From contig MNCI01015718.1 of the NCBI GenBank assembly GCA_015680685.1, positions 78,721-142,720 of the forward strand: a stretch of 64,000 nucleotides of DNA, written 5' to 3'. This document shows, piece after piece, positions 48,331 to 60,999 of the stretch. Both the position numbers and the translations under genes were made by a program. Under the pieces are notes generated by a model that saw nothing but the letters and a program-made list of their open reading frames with translations, was not told the origin of the DNA and did no database searches. Within the stretch, counting starts at the first letter, position 1, and every line of letters begins with the position of its first letter. The stretch comes from Gnetum montanum. Taxonomy: Eukaryota > Streptophyta > Gnetopsida > Gnetales > Gnetaceae.

Positions 48331-48945
48331 AAATGGTCCCTAAAAAGAAAAGTATTCAATCTTTAAATTGAGACATGGAAAGCATGAAATCTACCTTTTA
48401 GCTTATGATTGATTAATTTATTAGATCAAAATTAATGTAGATTCAAATGCAAGTCCTAGATATATTTAGCCATGTAGTGATGATGTGAAATATGACTCTA
48501 ATAATGATGAAGTTTCTTAGCCTAGTAGAAGGAGATCTGATAAGAATGAAGAAACCTCCAACTATGGGAGTGTGAAAACACATCAACCTAGTATTCTAAG
48601 GAAAGGGAATCTATATCCTTATGCTAGATCTCTAAGAGTTTGATCTTTGATGTCAACTTCTTCTCATTGCAAGCTTGATGATTAAGATGAAGTAAGACTA
48701 GCTAGAACATTCAAAATTACTACAAGACTTTTGTATGTGAAGTTGAAAATTTTTAATGGAGTAAATGGTACTAATTTTTTTGCAAATTGGTTGAAGATAC
48801 TTGACAAGAATTTCTAGTTGGAAAAGGTATGAAATTAATTAGGGATACCAATTTTAGAAACCAAATTAAAAGGTATGACCTTAACTTGGTTGAAAAAAGA
48901 ATCCCAAAGTTATGAGAGGCAAAATGGTTAACGAAACGCCAATAA
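48331..48945 (+). pseudogene. gag start of the second copia unit, truncated by Tat-B
   Basis: ATG at 48331 (MVPKKKSIQSLN) with a decayed reading. Near 48760-48930, NGVNGTNFFANWLK, TLTWLKKESQSYERQNG in one frame resembles a gag capsid core (W-L-K, L-x-W). It ends where the Tat-B LTR begins. Confidence 0.45.
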
Positions 48946-48949
48946 TTTC

Positions 48950-50439
48950 AGCCTAACAATATGAAACAAGAACAACTTAGTGCCTTTTGAGCTTTTGGGA
49001 GGTAAAAATTTGACTAAGACATGGAACTCACGTTGGGCTTGTTAAGTTGGGCTTGCCCTCAGTGTGAGCAACTCCAATGACCTTAAGATTAAGTCAAAGA
49101 TGGTTCAATCTGAGGGTGCTAGTCATCCTCAAGGGCCATTGTTGTCCACTTCAAGTTTCAACATTTGGGAGTTCAGATTTTGGGCTAGCTTACACAAATT
49201 TTCCTAGGTCACGTTGAGGTCACGCTAGCAGCATGAGCACAGTGTGACCAACTCCAAGATCCTTAAAACCAAGTCAAGATGGTCAGACTTCGAAGGTGCA
49301 AGTCATCCTCAATGTCTGTTGATGACTGCTTCAAGTCATAGCCTCTTCAAGTCCCAACCTCCAGAATTCCAAACTTTAGGCCTAAAATCACAAAGATTTT
49401 GTCACTCATGCTAAGCTCACACTAAGGTCACGTTGACAGCGTGAGTCTAGTGTGAGCTACTTAAAGTGGCTCAAATCAAGACACACTCACGTTGGAAGCT
49501 TTTATGAATTAGAAATGCCTCAAATAGCCACAAAACCACTCACATTAGCATCGTACAGTAGTCAATTCATGGATCGAGAAGTTCCAAGCGAGCTGGAGTC
49601 AATTTCTCTTCTTGTACACTATCATTTTTATTGTAAATTTTCACCATTTGTGAGCTTGTCAAGCTCTTACACTCCAAATTGTATCTGCTTCCATGGGCGT
49701 AAGCTAGCTTGCATAAGCCAACACATGTTGTAAGATATAGTGCATCCGGTCAAGAATGTAGCCTACCTACACATGTCCAATTCACACACAGCTATCCATC
49801 AAACATGTGTTACATGATCTGTTTTCCTCTCATCTTTCAACTGTTGATTCCATCCATGAATTCCACACACAAGCCTAGCCAAACCTTATAAATACCCCGT
49901 TCATTCACATAAATTGGGTTGGAAATTTTGGAAGTGGATGGCTTTGGGAGCATTGACTAGCAACTTGGGATGCTCAGGTGCACATGACTCCTAGCATCCA
50001 CACACCTGTAAGCACATCACTCTAGGGCTTAGCGCTTTACTTACCATCCACACATGCAACTACACTTTGACCAGTGCACATTCTTGTTTAAGCAATATAA
50101 TATAGTTCATTATTGTCTTCCATTACATTGTTTGCTCTATTTTCGATCTATTTTATGCTTTTGTATATGCTTTGTTTTACATTTTGTACATCACCGCTTA
50201 CATTTTGTACATTATCGTTTACATTCCATATGTCACCAGTTACGATAACCCCAGTGCAAGCCTTGGTTTATGCTCAGGTAAGTCCTTGGTTGATTTGCGT
50301 GTAGACCATCCAAGGTACTCTACCTTTGTTTTCTTTTCTAGCTTGCCCTTGCACGAAGGCAGGGTCAATTGGATCTCTCTGATAATCTTTCAGCATTTTT
50401 TTCCCTTCCATCCTCACGCCGACGATTTTGGTTAGCACA
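48950..50439 (+). repeat. 5' LTR of Tat-B
   Basis: It ends GGTTAGCACA at 50439, five bases before the primer site. The TATA box is at 49887-49894. U3 holds a ~185-bp tandem duplication (about 49050-49335) with 'gtgag.aactcca..ccttaa' and 'gtgctagtcatcctcaa' in each copy. The start could not be placed to the base without the 3' LTR. Confidence 0.65.
49887..49894 (+). promoter_or_regulatory. TATA box of the Tat-B LTR
   Basis: CCTTATAAATACCCC, a plant-type TATA box; the genomic RNA would start about 30 bp later. Confidence 0.7.
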
Positions 50440-50444
50440 GTAAA

Positions 50445-50464
50445 TTGGCGCTAGAAGGAGGGCC
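50445..50464 (+). other. Primer binding site of Tat-B
   Basis: TTGGCGCTAGAAGGAGGGCC, 5 bp after the LTR end. It begins like Tat/Athila sites (TTGGCGC) but differs from the tRNA-Asp type after that. Tat-A shares it. Confidence 0.7.
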
Positions 50465-50785
50465 AACTTGTTTACTAACCCAGTCAAAACATTGATCACG
50501 CTACCTTTTAAATGTTGCATAGACCAGATGCCAAACTCAAGCTGAGCTTGCTCAACCCTACCCTAGCCTACTCACATTAAATTGATTAGGTGTACAACTC
50601 TATAAGGCTCTTACGTTATGCCCAGCACTTCAAGGCTCTGCAATTGCATCATCGGAATCCAAACAGTGTACACACACTACTTAAATAAGTTTCTTCATAG
50701 ATAGCCTACCAAGTAACGTTCCCACCACCATTATCGACCAATCATAGTGAGCTTCTCTCAGCACCTGCAATTTGCATCTTGCTTT

Positions 50786-50962
50786 GCTCATGCTAGCTTG
50801 TCAAGATAGCTTACTCATGCCCAGCTTGTCAAGCCCAGTTTACACATGCCCAGCTTGTCAAGCCCAGTTTACACACACCCAGCTTGTCAATCCAACTTAC
50901 ACATGCCAACTTGTCAAGCCAGCTTACTCATGTCTAGCTTGTCAAGCCCAATTTACACAGAC
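50786..50962 (+). repeat. ~30-bp tandem repeat in the leader
   Basis: About six copies of CATGCCCAGCTTGTCAAGCC plus ~10 bp, some degenerate. They are adjacent without unique spacers. Confidence 0.85.
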
Positions 50963-50993
50963 TATTATGGAATCTTCCTAGATCAACACAACG

Positions 50994-53880
50994 ATGCTGC
51001 AGATCTTTGACTTTGGGGCTGGGACCTCAAACCCTATAACTGTGATCGAATCCATAACTGCCATTGAAGCGATAAACCCTCAAGGTTCAACTTGCTAGTC
51101 ACTTAGGCTACAAGGCAAGGACCCTACTTACGCAATCCTCACACTAGAATAATATAACTTCATTTGTCTCAAGATTCAAGCCAAATTGCCTATCAACTGC
51201 ATAGAAAGAGAAGTAAAGTGAAACTATGAACTCATTTACAAGGGAGGTTATGAGTTCACTCCCTCAGTATTTGATGTGGTCCCCCTTTCTGAACCCCATC
51301 ATCAACTCATATCTTAGCTTCTCATGGTAAGGAATCAAACCTTATAGCCATCTCCGATAGAGCCTCAGAGTAGAGATGAGGAAGATGACTTTGCGGCCCA
51401 ATCTGAGCATGGCGATTCATACCATACCATCAGTCCTCATGCCCATACAAACCCATCATTCCAACCTTTCCTAGAATAAACCATACTTCCTCCTTTATTT
51501 GAAAACACTCAAGCACCGGCTTCTCTATAGGGAGTACCCACTTCCATTCCCACCTTGTCCATGTCCAACATTCAATCTAATACGTCCATCTCCATCATAC
51601 CTCTGCAAGTGCAGTCCCAACAACCCCCTCCTCAAACTAATTCAGGATCAATCTTCTGACCTCAAGTAATTGGAATGCCATCAATTATACCAGTTTCCAC
51701 ATCCACCCACTACATACCACAAGTACAAACCCATGGAGCACCTCTGATTACTTCAGTCCAACATGTTCAAGGTGTCACTTCACAACCTGTGGCTAGGCAG
51801 TGGGTTTCACTAGCTGTTAAGCAACACCAACCTACTCACTACAATGTACCACACCCTACAATCCCATCTCTGAATGTTTCTCTACCACAATAATGGACAA
51901 TCCAACAGTCTCTCTTTCCACAAACAATGCAATAATCAAATTACTACCAATCGCAATCTACTTAACCAGCCAATTTGCCTACCACCCAAGAGTGGGTAGA
52001 CACAAAGAAAATGATGCACTCATTAACCAAGAAGGTAAAGCACCTTAAAACTAAAAACACTAAGGAAGTCAAGGTGCTGGACTTCTACCAAGATGTTCCA
52101 ATCAACCCTTCAGTTCCACCATTAACCTTACCAAAGGGAATCTCATTACCTTAACTAAACAAGTATATTGGAGAGGGAGATCCAAACACCCATCTGGTAA
52201 CATTTTGACTAGAATGTCTATTACTTCAGGCCTGGCCTCATACAATTCTACATGTATTTGCTATGTCCTTGACAAGAAAAGCCTTAGACTAGTACTGAGC
52301 TTTACGCCGTAACTCCATATCCTCTCTAGAGAATTTGTTACATTAATTCATTACCTGTTTCAAATATAATTTAAAGCTTGAAGCCACACTAGATGGTCTG
52401 ATTTAGATTAAAAAAGCATCATTAGAGCCAGTACAAAAATTTATCCAAAGGTGGAGTGCAGCCCTGAATGAACTTCATGAGCCCATCCATGAAACATACT
52501 TTCTTACCATCCTTAAGGCTGCTATGAATGACTTCGTTAAATCAAAGCTTTCTTATTTGAGTGCCTGTACTTTGAGTCAAGCATTCGCACAAATTAAGAA
52601 CATAGAAGAGGTGGTATAATCAAGTAATGATCCAGCTTACTTAGCCTTTAGGATCCAACATATGAAGAAGGACAAGGATAAATCCAAAATGATGGTAGTA
52701 GCGGTGGCAGAGACAACCCGATCAAATAATTCTGGACAGAAAGGAAAACAACCTGCTACTCCAACCAGCCATGAAAGAACCACATCTACACCTACACCCG
52801 AACCTTCCTCAACTAAAACCACAAACATGGATCCCACCCGTACATTTGAACGAAAAGATCCTACTCAATATAGACCTTTGCCTATGAAACCTTCACAATT
52901 ATTAGATCAACTTCTAAACGTTGTGTTAATCAAATACAAACAAATGTCCCCCGCAACATCCCAAAAACACGATCAATTCTGTGAGTTGGCTAAAAATCCA
53001 ACTTTAGCAATAGCCGATGAGCCCCCTATTCTAAGAGGCTTTAGGTTGGATAGGTTTTGATAATATCACCAATGGTGTGGGCATGGAACTAACTACTGCT
53101 TCACCTTAAAAAAAGATATACAATGCATGATTGATAGGGATGAAATAGTAGTTAACGAGGCAAATCCAATCAAGCCCCAAAACCAATCCATGAGGGTCTA
53201 CAAGGATCCTCTCAACACTAATGACACACCATATGTGATTAACACTATCCATGTGGACAATGGACAAGACATTCCTTGAAAACCTTTTGCAATTCGTAGG
53301 CCTTCTGAAACTACATCTACCTCAACACCTTCCCAAACCCCTTTTGTCATAGCACATTCCCTGCACCACAAAAACCATTTGTCATTTGCATACCTCCTTC
53401 TGTCATAGCAGCAACCATGCCATTAGGAAATCGACCCACTCCCTTTGTGATCCAGGTGCCAAAATACCCTAACACACAACCCCCTACAGTTTCCCCGTGA
53501 CCCTTGCGGGAGTGCCTTGCTGACAGGCTAACGAGAGAGTGCCTAGAAAAAGAACATCATGAGCATAAATTAAGACCATCAAAGCCCATACCACTAAATG
53601 TTGTTCCTATGCTTATGTCCACTAGTGAGCCTAGGACAAGTCATCGAGACAAAGATATCGGCACTCCCAATGTCCCAAACTCAACATCCCTAGTTACTAA
53701 CACAAGAATCCCTACACAAGAGATACAAATGCTGGGTCAAATGGACCAAGTCTCTACAAACAAGAGCATCCCAACTAGTAAGGATCTAGTGAGTGCATTG
53801 ACCCAAGTCACACAGGCTTTGAAACAAAAGAACACCTCCTTAAGCCTATACGATCTAGTAATGACCTCATAAGTACATCA
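50994..53880 (+). pseudogene. Tat-B gag
   Basis: Starts at ATG near 50994 (MLQIFDFGAGTSNPITVIES). The N-terminal part has YNFICLKIQAKLPINC and YEFTPSVFDVVPLSEP, then a Pro/Ser/Gln-rich stretch (51450-51890). The capsid core at 52150-52620 has IGEGDPNTHLVTF, SLTRKALD.Y.ALRRNSISS, FKYNLKLEATLDGL, LEPVQKFIQRWSAALNEL and SQAFAQIKNIEEV. A knuckle-like HGTNYCFTLKKDIQCMIDR is at about 53075. The 132-codon frame at 52662-53060 and the 122-codon frame at 53504-53872 are parts of it. Confidence 0.8.
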
Positions 53881-53890
53881 GGAAGCTCTC

Positions 53891-54520
53891 GTGCGTATGT
53901 TGATTTTAATTCCTATTAGTGAGGACCTTCTCACAGATGAGTCGTCCATTTATGTAGTATTGTCCCCACAACCTCAAGAATTGAGGCCCACATCCCTAGA
54001 ATTTTGTGCCAATGATATTAAGCGATATGAAAAAATTGGAGAGGTCACTATAGCCCCTATGTTCATAACAATACAAGTCAACCACTTCAAGATACATAGG
54101 GTGCATGTCAATGATGTTGTAGCAACAAATGTACTACACTTTCCTATCATTGAAAAACTGGATCTTACAGAGCAAATATGGCCCACAAAAATTTCCTTTT
54201 TAAAATCCTTCAGTGGTTCCTGTGTCATGGTAAAAGGCATGCTTACCTTGGATTTCATAGCAAGGGACTAGTTCCCCACATCGGCTAAATTAGTAGTGGT
54301 TGATGAAATGTTGGGGTTCAATATGATTCTAGGATGACCTTGGTTAGCTCAGCTTAGAGCCGTATCTTTACCAATCTATCAAGAAATCCACCTACCTTAT
54401 GAGGGCAACGAAATCATCATACATGGGGACACAACAACATCACTCACTCCCTCACACTCAGGAATGGATCAAGGGTTGGAGGTTGAGTTCTCTGAACCTA
54501 AACAAGAAACCATGAGCACA
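53891..54520 (+). pseudogene. Tat-B protease
   Basis: Open for 126 codons: ITIQVNHFKIHRVHVND, where the catalytic D-G/T-G region is changed (NDVVATNV), then FNMILG.PWLAQLRAVSLPI and LPYEGNEIIIHGD. A short tail follows at 54530-54733, after which the frame closes. Confidence 0.7.
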
Positions 54521-54749
54521 CTTTAAGACATGAACCAACCATTAACCCATGATCCTACTAAAACTAAGGAAGCACTAGACGACACAAACATAGCAGCCAT
54601 TCCCACTGATGTCTCTTGGTTGGAGCTACCTTTTAACATCTCCAGTGAAGGGGAACGGGAGTATAGGATGGTACCTACATGTCCTACCCCTCACATCAAA
54701 CTACGAAGAATAAAAAAACAACTCAATAACTAGAGCAAACTGTCAAACG

Positions 54750-55000
54750 TTCAAAATGATGTTAAATTACCAACCGTCTGGTATGACATTAAACTACTAG
54801 TGAGCGTTCGTAATGAGGTTAAACTAGCCATGGTCAGAAATTGCTAGTTCCTTTTAAGTCTCCTTAAACTCTTATCACTTTCGGCCACTATGGCCTAAAA
54901 CTAGCAATTCCTCTTTCTTTTTTTCAACATAGATATAATGGTCCACCATGACTTTCAACTGATGTGCATGGCCCGAGATGGCCTTAAACTAGAGCTTAGT
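54750..55000 (+). repeat. TTAAACTAG repeat cluster, after protease
   Basis: Five or six degenerate ~30-bp units such as GACATTAAACTACTAG and GAGGTTAAACTAGCCATGG. Counterpart of Tat-A 25990-26205. Confidence 0.75.
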
Positions 55001-55384
55001 ATGTTGCAAATTTACAAACTTTCATTACGTTAGGTTAAATTTTCATTTACATGTTACAAGTTGCAATTTCAATTTGTGCATTCTCGCTACTTTTCTTTTT
55101 ACAAATATTTGCCTTATGTTTTGTTCTATATTTTGGAAACTCATTTCACATTCAGCTACATGCATATGTTCACAATATACCTGAAAAAATAAAAAAAAAT
55201 AACAAATATATATATATATAATATTGAATGTCATCATGGCAATAGAATGCCAACAAATTATGCCACAATTAAATCTATATCATTACGTCTATCCCCATAC
55301 ATTTCCATTAGACATCAAAAATCCAAAACATTTAGTAGCTAAGCTAGACTAACAGTTAGCTCACACATCAGTACTAGGAGGGGG
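55001..55384. other. AT-rich 3' flank of the antisense gene
   Basis: No gene. A short (TA)n run lies at 55207-55221. Likely contains the antisense gene's 3' untranslated part. Confidence 0.4.
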
Positions 55385-58300
55385 CTAGCCCCCAAAATCC
55401 TCTACATCATCTGCTTCCGCTTCACTGGGGCCAGCCTCATCATTACTAAGTCCCTAAAACATAACGAAAAATAAACAAATAGGTAAGCATAGCAACACAA
55501 CTCATGAATACAAAACCTAGAAGAAAAAGTAACACTAACACTAAAAAAAATAAAACCATATAAAAGTAAGCACCATAAGAAAACACTCATAGGCGAACAG
55601 GGCCTTTGACTAGCCTCCAAGAACCACAAAATCTCCTCCTCGGGTACATTTGCCCAATCCTCCTGTAGACCAAGGTCAATACCCACCAAGGTTTTACCCT
55701 TGTCCACCGAGGTCCAGGTAGGACGCTCAAGAGAGAACATACTTGTTGAAGCCTCCCCAGAAGTGGTGGTAATGGTTCTCTTGGGAAATCCCTCTACTTC
55801 AGTGCACTTGGCAAACCTATCGTAAGTAGGATGTAAGCCTAGTCCATCAATTAAAATTTCCATCCAGTGATGTTCAACTGATTCTTCCTTTAACCATTTC
55901 TTGTATTGGTGCTTGTGATCCTTTTGATCTTGACCCCACTAGCATATCTTAGCAGCAAAGGATTTCCAATTGTGAAATTTCCTATTTAGTAGATCCATCT
56001 ATGCCCTTTGTTTGGCTAAATCCCGTGTCACCTGAACTTTGCTGTTCAAAATTGTCCAGTAATATGCATAGGTGATCTCAGATGTACGCCAAGTACCATC
56101 ACCAAACAGCCTAGCAGCAACAAAATCATAACGAGATTGAAGATCCCTCTTCTCTTCTCTCTCCTTCACCAATGTCTCCTTCAATAAGTGCACCTCATCC
56201 CATAGGTACTCAATTGAACGCCTACAAGTCCAGAGACACTTAGCATTTTGTACAACACAACAAAAAATTGCATTGTAAATCTTTCTAGGGATTTTTTCAA
56301 CATTTCTTGGCAATTCAGGGAAAGCGTCGATATGAGCAACCTCAGAAGGATCCCATTGAATCTTGATGCCTACAAGTATAAGTACCGCACACATGAATCG
56401 ACTATAACTAACATTGAATGCAAAGAAGCACAATAAACACAAACACTTAGAATGATATGTAACATACACATACCTAGTTCTAGATGAGATTGTTGTAGGC
56501 AAGTGACTACATCATTAATGATGCCCGTGACAAAGTCCATTTTATTGGGAATTTTAGGCAATGGCCTTAACTAGTCAGTAGATGTTGGACAAGCATGGGA
56601 AGTCACCTCAATTGAGGCCTGTAACCTTGACACCTTTGCCCAGGATGTATGCACCTCAGAAACCTCAGCATCTATCTCTGATGCTAAAAATAATCAAGAT
56701 AATAAAAAACAACACATAAAAGTTAAAAGGTACAAAATGTGGATCAAGCTAAAGGAACATACCAAAAATCCCTTTGCTGGTCAGCTTGGGTAGATCACCA
56801 AGGTGCAAGGACCCATCGAAGAAACCATCAAATACACCCCTCTCATCGCTTGAATGCCTAAGTGCATCCAAAGCCTCGACGAGCTTCATCCCCATGATGC
56901 TTGTTACATCTTCCTCCTGCAAGATACGAAATTCATCGATCGCTTCTTCCCTCTCTCTTTCTTCTTCCTTTATCCCTATGATGACCACTTCAAGTTCAAC
57001 CATTGGGGTTAAGGCTTCTCTTTCCTTTTCGGGGCTTTCCTCTGATAATACCAGTATTCTAGTGCTAGTATGACATAGTATATACATACATTTAATAAAC
57101 ATATAAATTAAAATGCAAAAATAAATATATAATAACAAAATAAAATACTTACCCTCCACTAGAAATACAAAGTGGATCTTCTTCACTCTTGGTGGTCTCA
57201 CCTCTAGAGCAGGCTCCCTTGGGCATTCAACTCTCTTCACCTTCGCCTTAGATCTCCCAACAGTCTCATGAATCAGGCATTCAGCTCTTTTAGGAGATGT
57301 GTTTAGTCTAGGTGGTTCTAATCCCAAGCTATCATGGGAATGATGAGAATGACTAGCTACACCCCTAGTAGTAATGGATACTGACTCTTCAATGCCTTCA
57401 AGTGGGTCCTAAGATCTAGTAGTGTTAAAAAAATGGTGAACCCAGGGGTGAGATATCTGTGAACAATCCCTCAATATATAACAGTTATCACCATAAACCA
57501 CTAAAAACTTAGTAAACCTACGTAGGTAACCTGCAAAGAAGGCGAATGTGAAATGGGACTTGGCATTAATGTTCAAATGTAATCTAACTATCTCTCCATG
57601 AAAGCTAGACCCAAGAAATTGTGCCCAATTATAACGCATGCCTATCTCTAAGATTGCATGTATGATACGTGCAAACTCGACCCCAAGGTTTCTTCCTTGA
57701 GAAAGAGATTTAGGAAATACCTATGCCTGAAAGAGGGGGTACAATAAGTTCACCTCCATTGATCAGTTATCATCTTGCATGGAAAAACCTTTGGGACCCC
57801 GAGACATGCCTAACCAATCTTCAAGCTCCTTTATGACTTGGCTTTGTTTAGTCGCTTTCTCTACTACCACCCTAGCATCATCCATGGGCATGCCAAAGAG
57901 ATCAGAAAGGAACTCATCAGTCAAGTGGAAAGACACCTTGACTCCTCGAACCCACATAGTAAAATGAGAAGCATCATCGCTAAAAGAATCAACAATGGTA
58001 ACCATTCCAATAGCTGGAACATTAGGAGTTAGAGCAGTGAATAGATCCATCAAACCCACATGGGTAAGATGGATGATGATTAACTTAGAGGCCTTCATCT
58101 GCAACCATTTTTGTGATTGTTCTCTCTCCAAACTTCATAAAAAGAGTAGCCTAAGTATGCCCTAATATGATAGTAACTTCATCAAAGGAGACGACTGCTA
58201 TAGGAAAAACATAGAGTGAAAGGTTAAAAACATAGTACATGATGATGCAACAAAAAGAAAATGGAGTCTAGAATGTAATCATTTACCATCAATAAATGGC

Positions 58301-60296
58301 GTAGGTAGATTAGGCATAGGATCAACCCTCTAAGGAAGAACTGGTCCATTGGGGGACCAATCCTCATGCAACCAGCCACGAACTTGATAGCGTTCAAAGG
58401 CCATTGAGAATTTCCTATGGTAGTCAACAATAGTAGCTCTTTTTTGGTCTAGTATCGTAGCATGAAGAGTGGGGTTCACCATGAATGCCTCCAATGCTAT
58501 GCGTGCTAAGGTAAGGTCACCATCATCATCACACATCCCATGCTCATCGAAACAAGGCCTGCATAAAAGAAGAATATTTATGCATAGATAATGATATAAT
58601 TTTAAAAGTATCACAAAAAGTTAAGCAAAGCACAAAAGAGCATACCTATCCACTCTATACACTATCCCAGGTGGGTTTTGAAATAGCGTGTGAACATGGA
58701 AAGCTAGAAAAATTGTGCTGCTATTGTTATGATGGATACAAGAAGGCAATTCCCATACATGATTTAAGGGACAAGTGGACCTAGGACCCTCAAGAGGGCC
58801 TCCCTCAACTGTAAAAGGTCCCTTGTCTATGTCAGTAATGAAGGCAAGCATGTCTTGTGTAGATCCAGGCAACATTGTTTCAACAATATCACGGGCCAAC
58901 TACTCACTTAAATGACACCATATAACTACATTGAAACTTTGTAAAATGAATGAAAAAAATTCACCAACATTAGGAAGGAACCATATCACATGAGGTCCAA
59001 TACGCATGTCATAAGGAGGTACGTCTGGTCCAAAAAGGCCAAACCAAGCAAGTACACCAACGAGCTCAACCACAAGGAGGGAAGGTTTAAGCTCCCTGCA
59101 TATAGCCAAAACCTTAGGTAAGTAAAAAAGTCCAAGTGCTCAAAATAATATGCAACTACATAAACCAAACACATAAATAATATATAATTTATAGTTCCAC
59201 CCCATGAGACAAGGACACCAATATTTATTTGGTGTATTTAATGCTTGTTGTGGTACATTGAAATCTCTCACATAGTAGTTTATTGCAAGCAATATAAAAT
59301 GAACATGCAAGTATAGAACCATGAACATTCATAGATTTGTAGAAACATATTTAAATCTGTCCAAAAAAGAAAACAATAAATAGAATAAATATAAACACTA
59401 GCAATGAATAAAAATTTCAACAAAAAATTTGCATCTTCACAACGTTACACAAGCCAGGCATGCACACGTTACCAGCAATTGTGTTATATACACAAATCAC
59501 GACCCTCTCATTCTTGCATGAAATGAAATCCATATATATCAAGATTTGGGACATAAAATTTGCTAAAAATCAATTGCTACGTTTTCTTTAACATGTAGTC
59601 AAAAAGGGAAATGCCACTTACGAGAAGCTCGTTCCCTATGGAACTCACGCTGCGCTTCCCTGGCCACTCAAATTGAACTTTCCCCTTAGCACTAACTCTA
59701 CCCTGGGAACTAACGCTACCTTGGGAGCTCACACTACCCTGCACTCATGTTGCCCTGGGAGCTTACGCTACCCTACACTCATGCTACCCTACACTCACGC
59801 TGCCCTAGCACTCTTGCTACCTTGGCACTCATGTTGCCCTAGCAATCATGCTACCCTACACTCATGCTGCCCTGGGAGCTCACATTACCTTGCACTCATG
59901 CTACCCTAGATGCTCATGATGGGTTTACATCAATGTGCTGATGCTGAGTGTGCCCTAGTTGGTAAAACATAAACCCCAGTACAAGCCCTGACGCCCCCAA
60001 AATGCAACAAGAAAACATAGCAAATGATCTTGATCCAACGCAGCAAAGAAACCCAAAAATCGTGCTGGGAATGCATCAAAAAATGGCGACCATGAGAGAC
60101 CACGCTACACTAAACTAACATCGTCCACAAAATACTGGATAGAGAAGTAAGAGGAAACAAACTTGCATAGAGTTCCATTTCATGCTAGAATCCTGGCTTG
60201 AGGAAGATGCTGAAGTAGCTCTTCACTCTCCTTTACAAATGCCAGACTCGCTTGCCTCTTCCCTTTGCCTTGACATGTCTTCTCTTTGCCCTTCAT
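55385..60296 (-). pseudogene. Antisense multi-exon gene of Tat-B, product unknown
   Basis: Exons on minus with GT-AG borders: 59095-58646, 58558-58287, 58197-57153, 57041-56763, 56683-56474, 56369-55585 and 55453-55385 (TAG). A tentative exon 1 starts at ATG 60296 (MKGKEKTCQGKGKRQ). Introns 2-7 are about 79-131 bp; intron 4 starts GTAAGTATT. The frame is kept over every junction from exon 2 to exon 8. Exon 3 contains EAFMVNPTLHATI. Exon 4 has VTIVDSFSDDASHF, MWVRGVKVSFHLTDEFLSDL and FFAGYLRRFTKFLVVYG. Exon 5 is Glu-rich (IKEEEREREEAI). Exon 7 has IQWDPSEVAHIDAFPELPRN and a charged coiled-coil-like part. The end is acidic (SNDEAGPSEAEADD). There are only single stops in exons 2, 3 and 6, two in exon 7 and a few breaks in exon 4, so it is better kept than the pol genes around it. 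Family unknown. Confidence 0.8.
59640..59920. repeat. ~20-bp minisatellite (GCTACCCTGCACTCAT)
   Basis: About a dozen copies of CTCATGCTACCCTGGGAG-like units. It lies inside intron 1 of the antisense gene; the plus-strand open frame across it is repeat-made. Confidence 0.85.
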
Positions 60297-60689
60297 GGCT
60301 AGTGTGTAGCTTGTGCTATAACTCAAGCTATAATTCATGCTAACGCTCACACTGCACTCTCTAGCATGCTTACGCTCTCAATTCCCACGAACTCACGCTA
60401 GCACAAATGATGCCCCTTTACCTCAAACCCCCCTTTTTAACTCCCATCTTCACTTTGATTTTGTTTATTCATTATATTTTTGTTTATTTTGTTTATTTAT
60501 TTTTAGTAACTTATCATGTTCCAAGGTTAACTTTTGCTTTCATATTATTATTTACATCATCTTCGTTTCATTCTTACATAGTATTCCTCATTATTTCATT
60601 CTCTAGAGATAAAGCCAAAATATTAAAGATGGCAAAAAAAAAGGAGGGGAGAAAGGTTAAAATCAAAACAAAATGATGGAAATATAAAA

Positions 60690-60722
60690 AAAAGAATATA
60701 TATATATATATATATATATATA
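60690..60722. repeat. (TA)n microsatellite
   Basis: About 14 TA units, roughly 400 bp upstream of the tentative antisense start at 60296. It could serve as a weak TATA element, which is only a guess. Confidence 0.9.
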
Positions 60723-60824
60723 ATGGCATGCATGAAAAATCATGAGACTATAAATTCATTGTTTACATGAAACATAGAAATTACCAAAACTCCATACACA
60801 CATTCATAATACAAAATGACACGA

Positions 60825-60895
60825 ATATTACTAGCCTAGTATGGCCTAAAACTACCATATGGTCCAGGTATGACACTAAAATACTGCTACGTTCC
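60825..60895 (+). repeat. TTAAACTAG-type repeat cluster, before RT
   Basis: Two copies: TATGGCCTAAAACTACCATA and GTATGACACTAAAATACTGC. Counterpart of Tat-A 16612-16685. Confidence 0.6.
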
Positions 60896-60995
60896 GCAAT
60901 TTCGTTAGTATATAGATTAATTACCCGATGCTCATTTACATTTAACAACTCCTTGGTCAAGTAAATGTCACTCATTTTGCTCCTAGTTTCAATTG

Positions 60996-60999
60996 GCAG
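60996..60999 (+). other. Candidate sense 3' splice site before RT
   Basis: GCTCCTAGTTTCAATTGGCAG|GAGTG has a pyrimidine-rich run and AG. The RT lead-in that aligns with Tat-A starts just after. Confidence 0.45.

Noticed and set aside
50786-50962. CRISPR-like array of 30-bp repeats
   Set aside because: The repeats are adjacent and degenerate with no unique spacers, no cas genes are present, and the context is a plant retrotransposon leader.
57763-58131. Plant mobile domain or transposase call for the RGVKVSFHLTDEFLSDLFG part of the antisense protein
   Set aside because: The pattern is only loosely like plant transposon-associated proteins and cannot be confirmed without a profile search, so no function was assigned.
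59673-59909. Plus-strand frame rich in Ala, Leu, Pro and His
   Set aside because: Translation of the 20-bp minisatellite in antisense intron 1.
60337-60676. Two overlapping 89-codon plus-strand frames
   Set aside because: Hydrophobic readings of T-rich DNA between the antisense start and RT, without any domain or partner in Tat-A.
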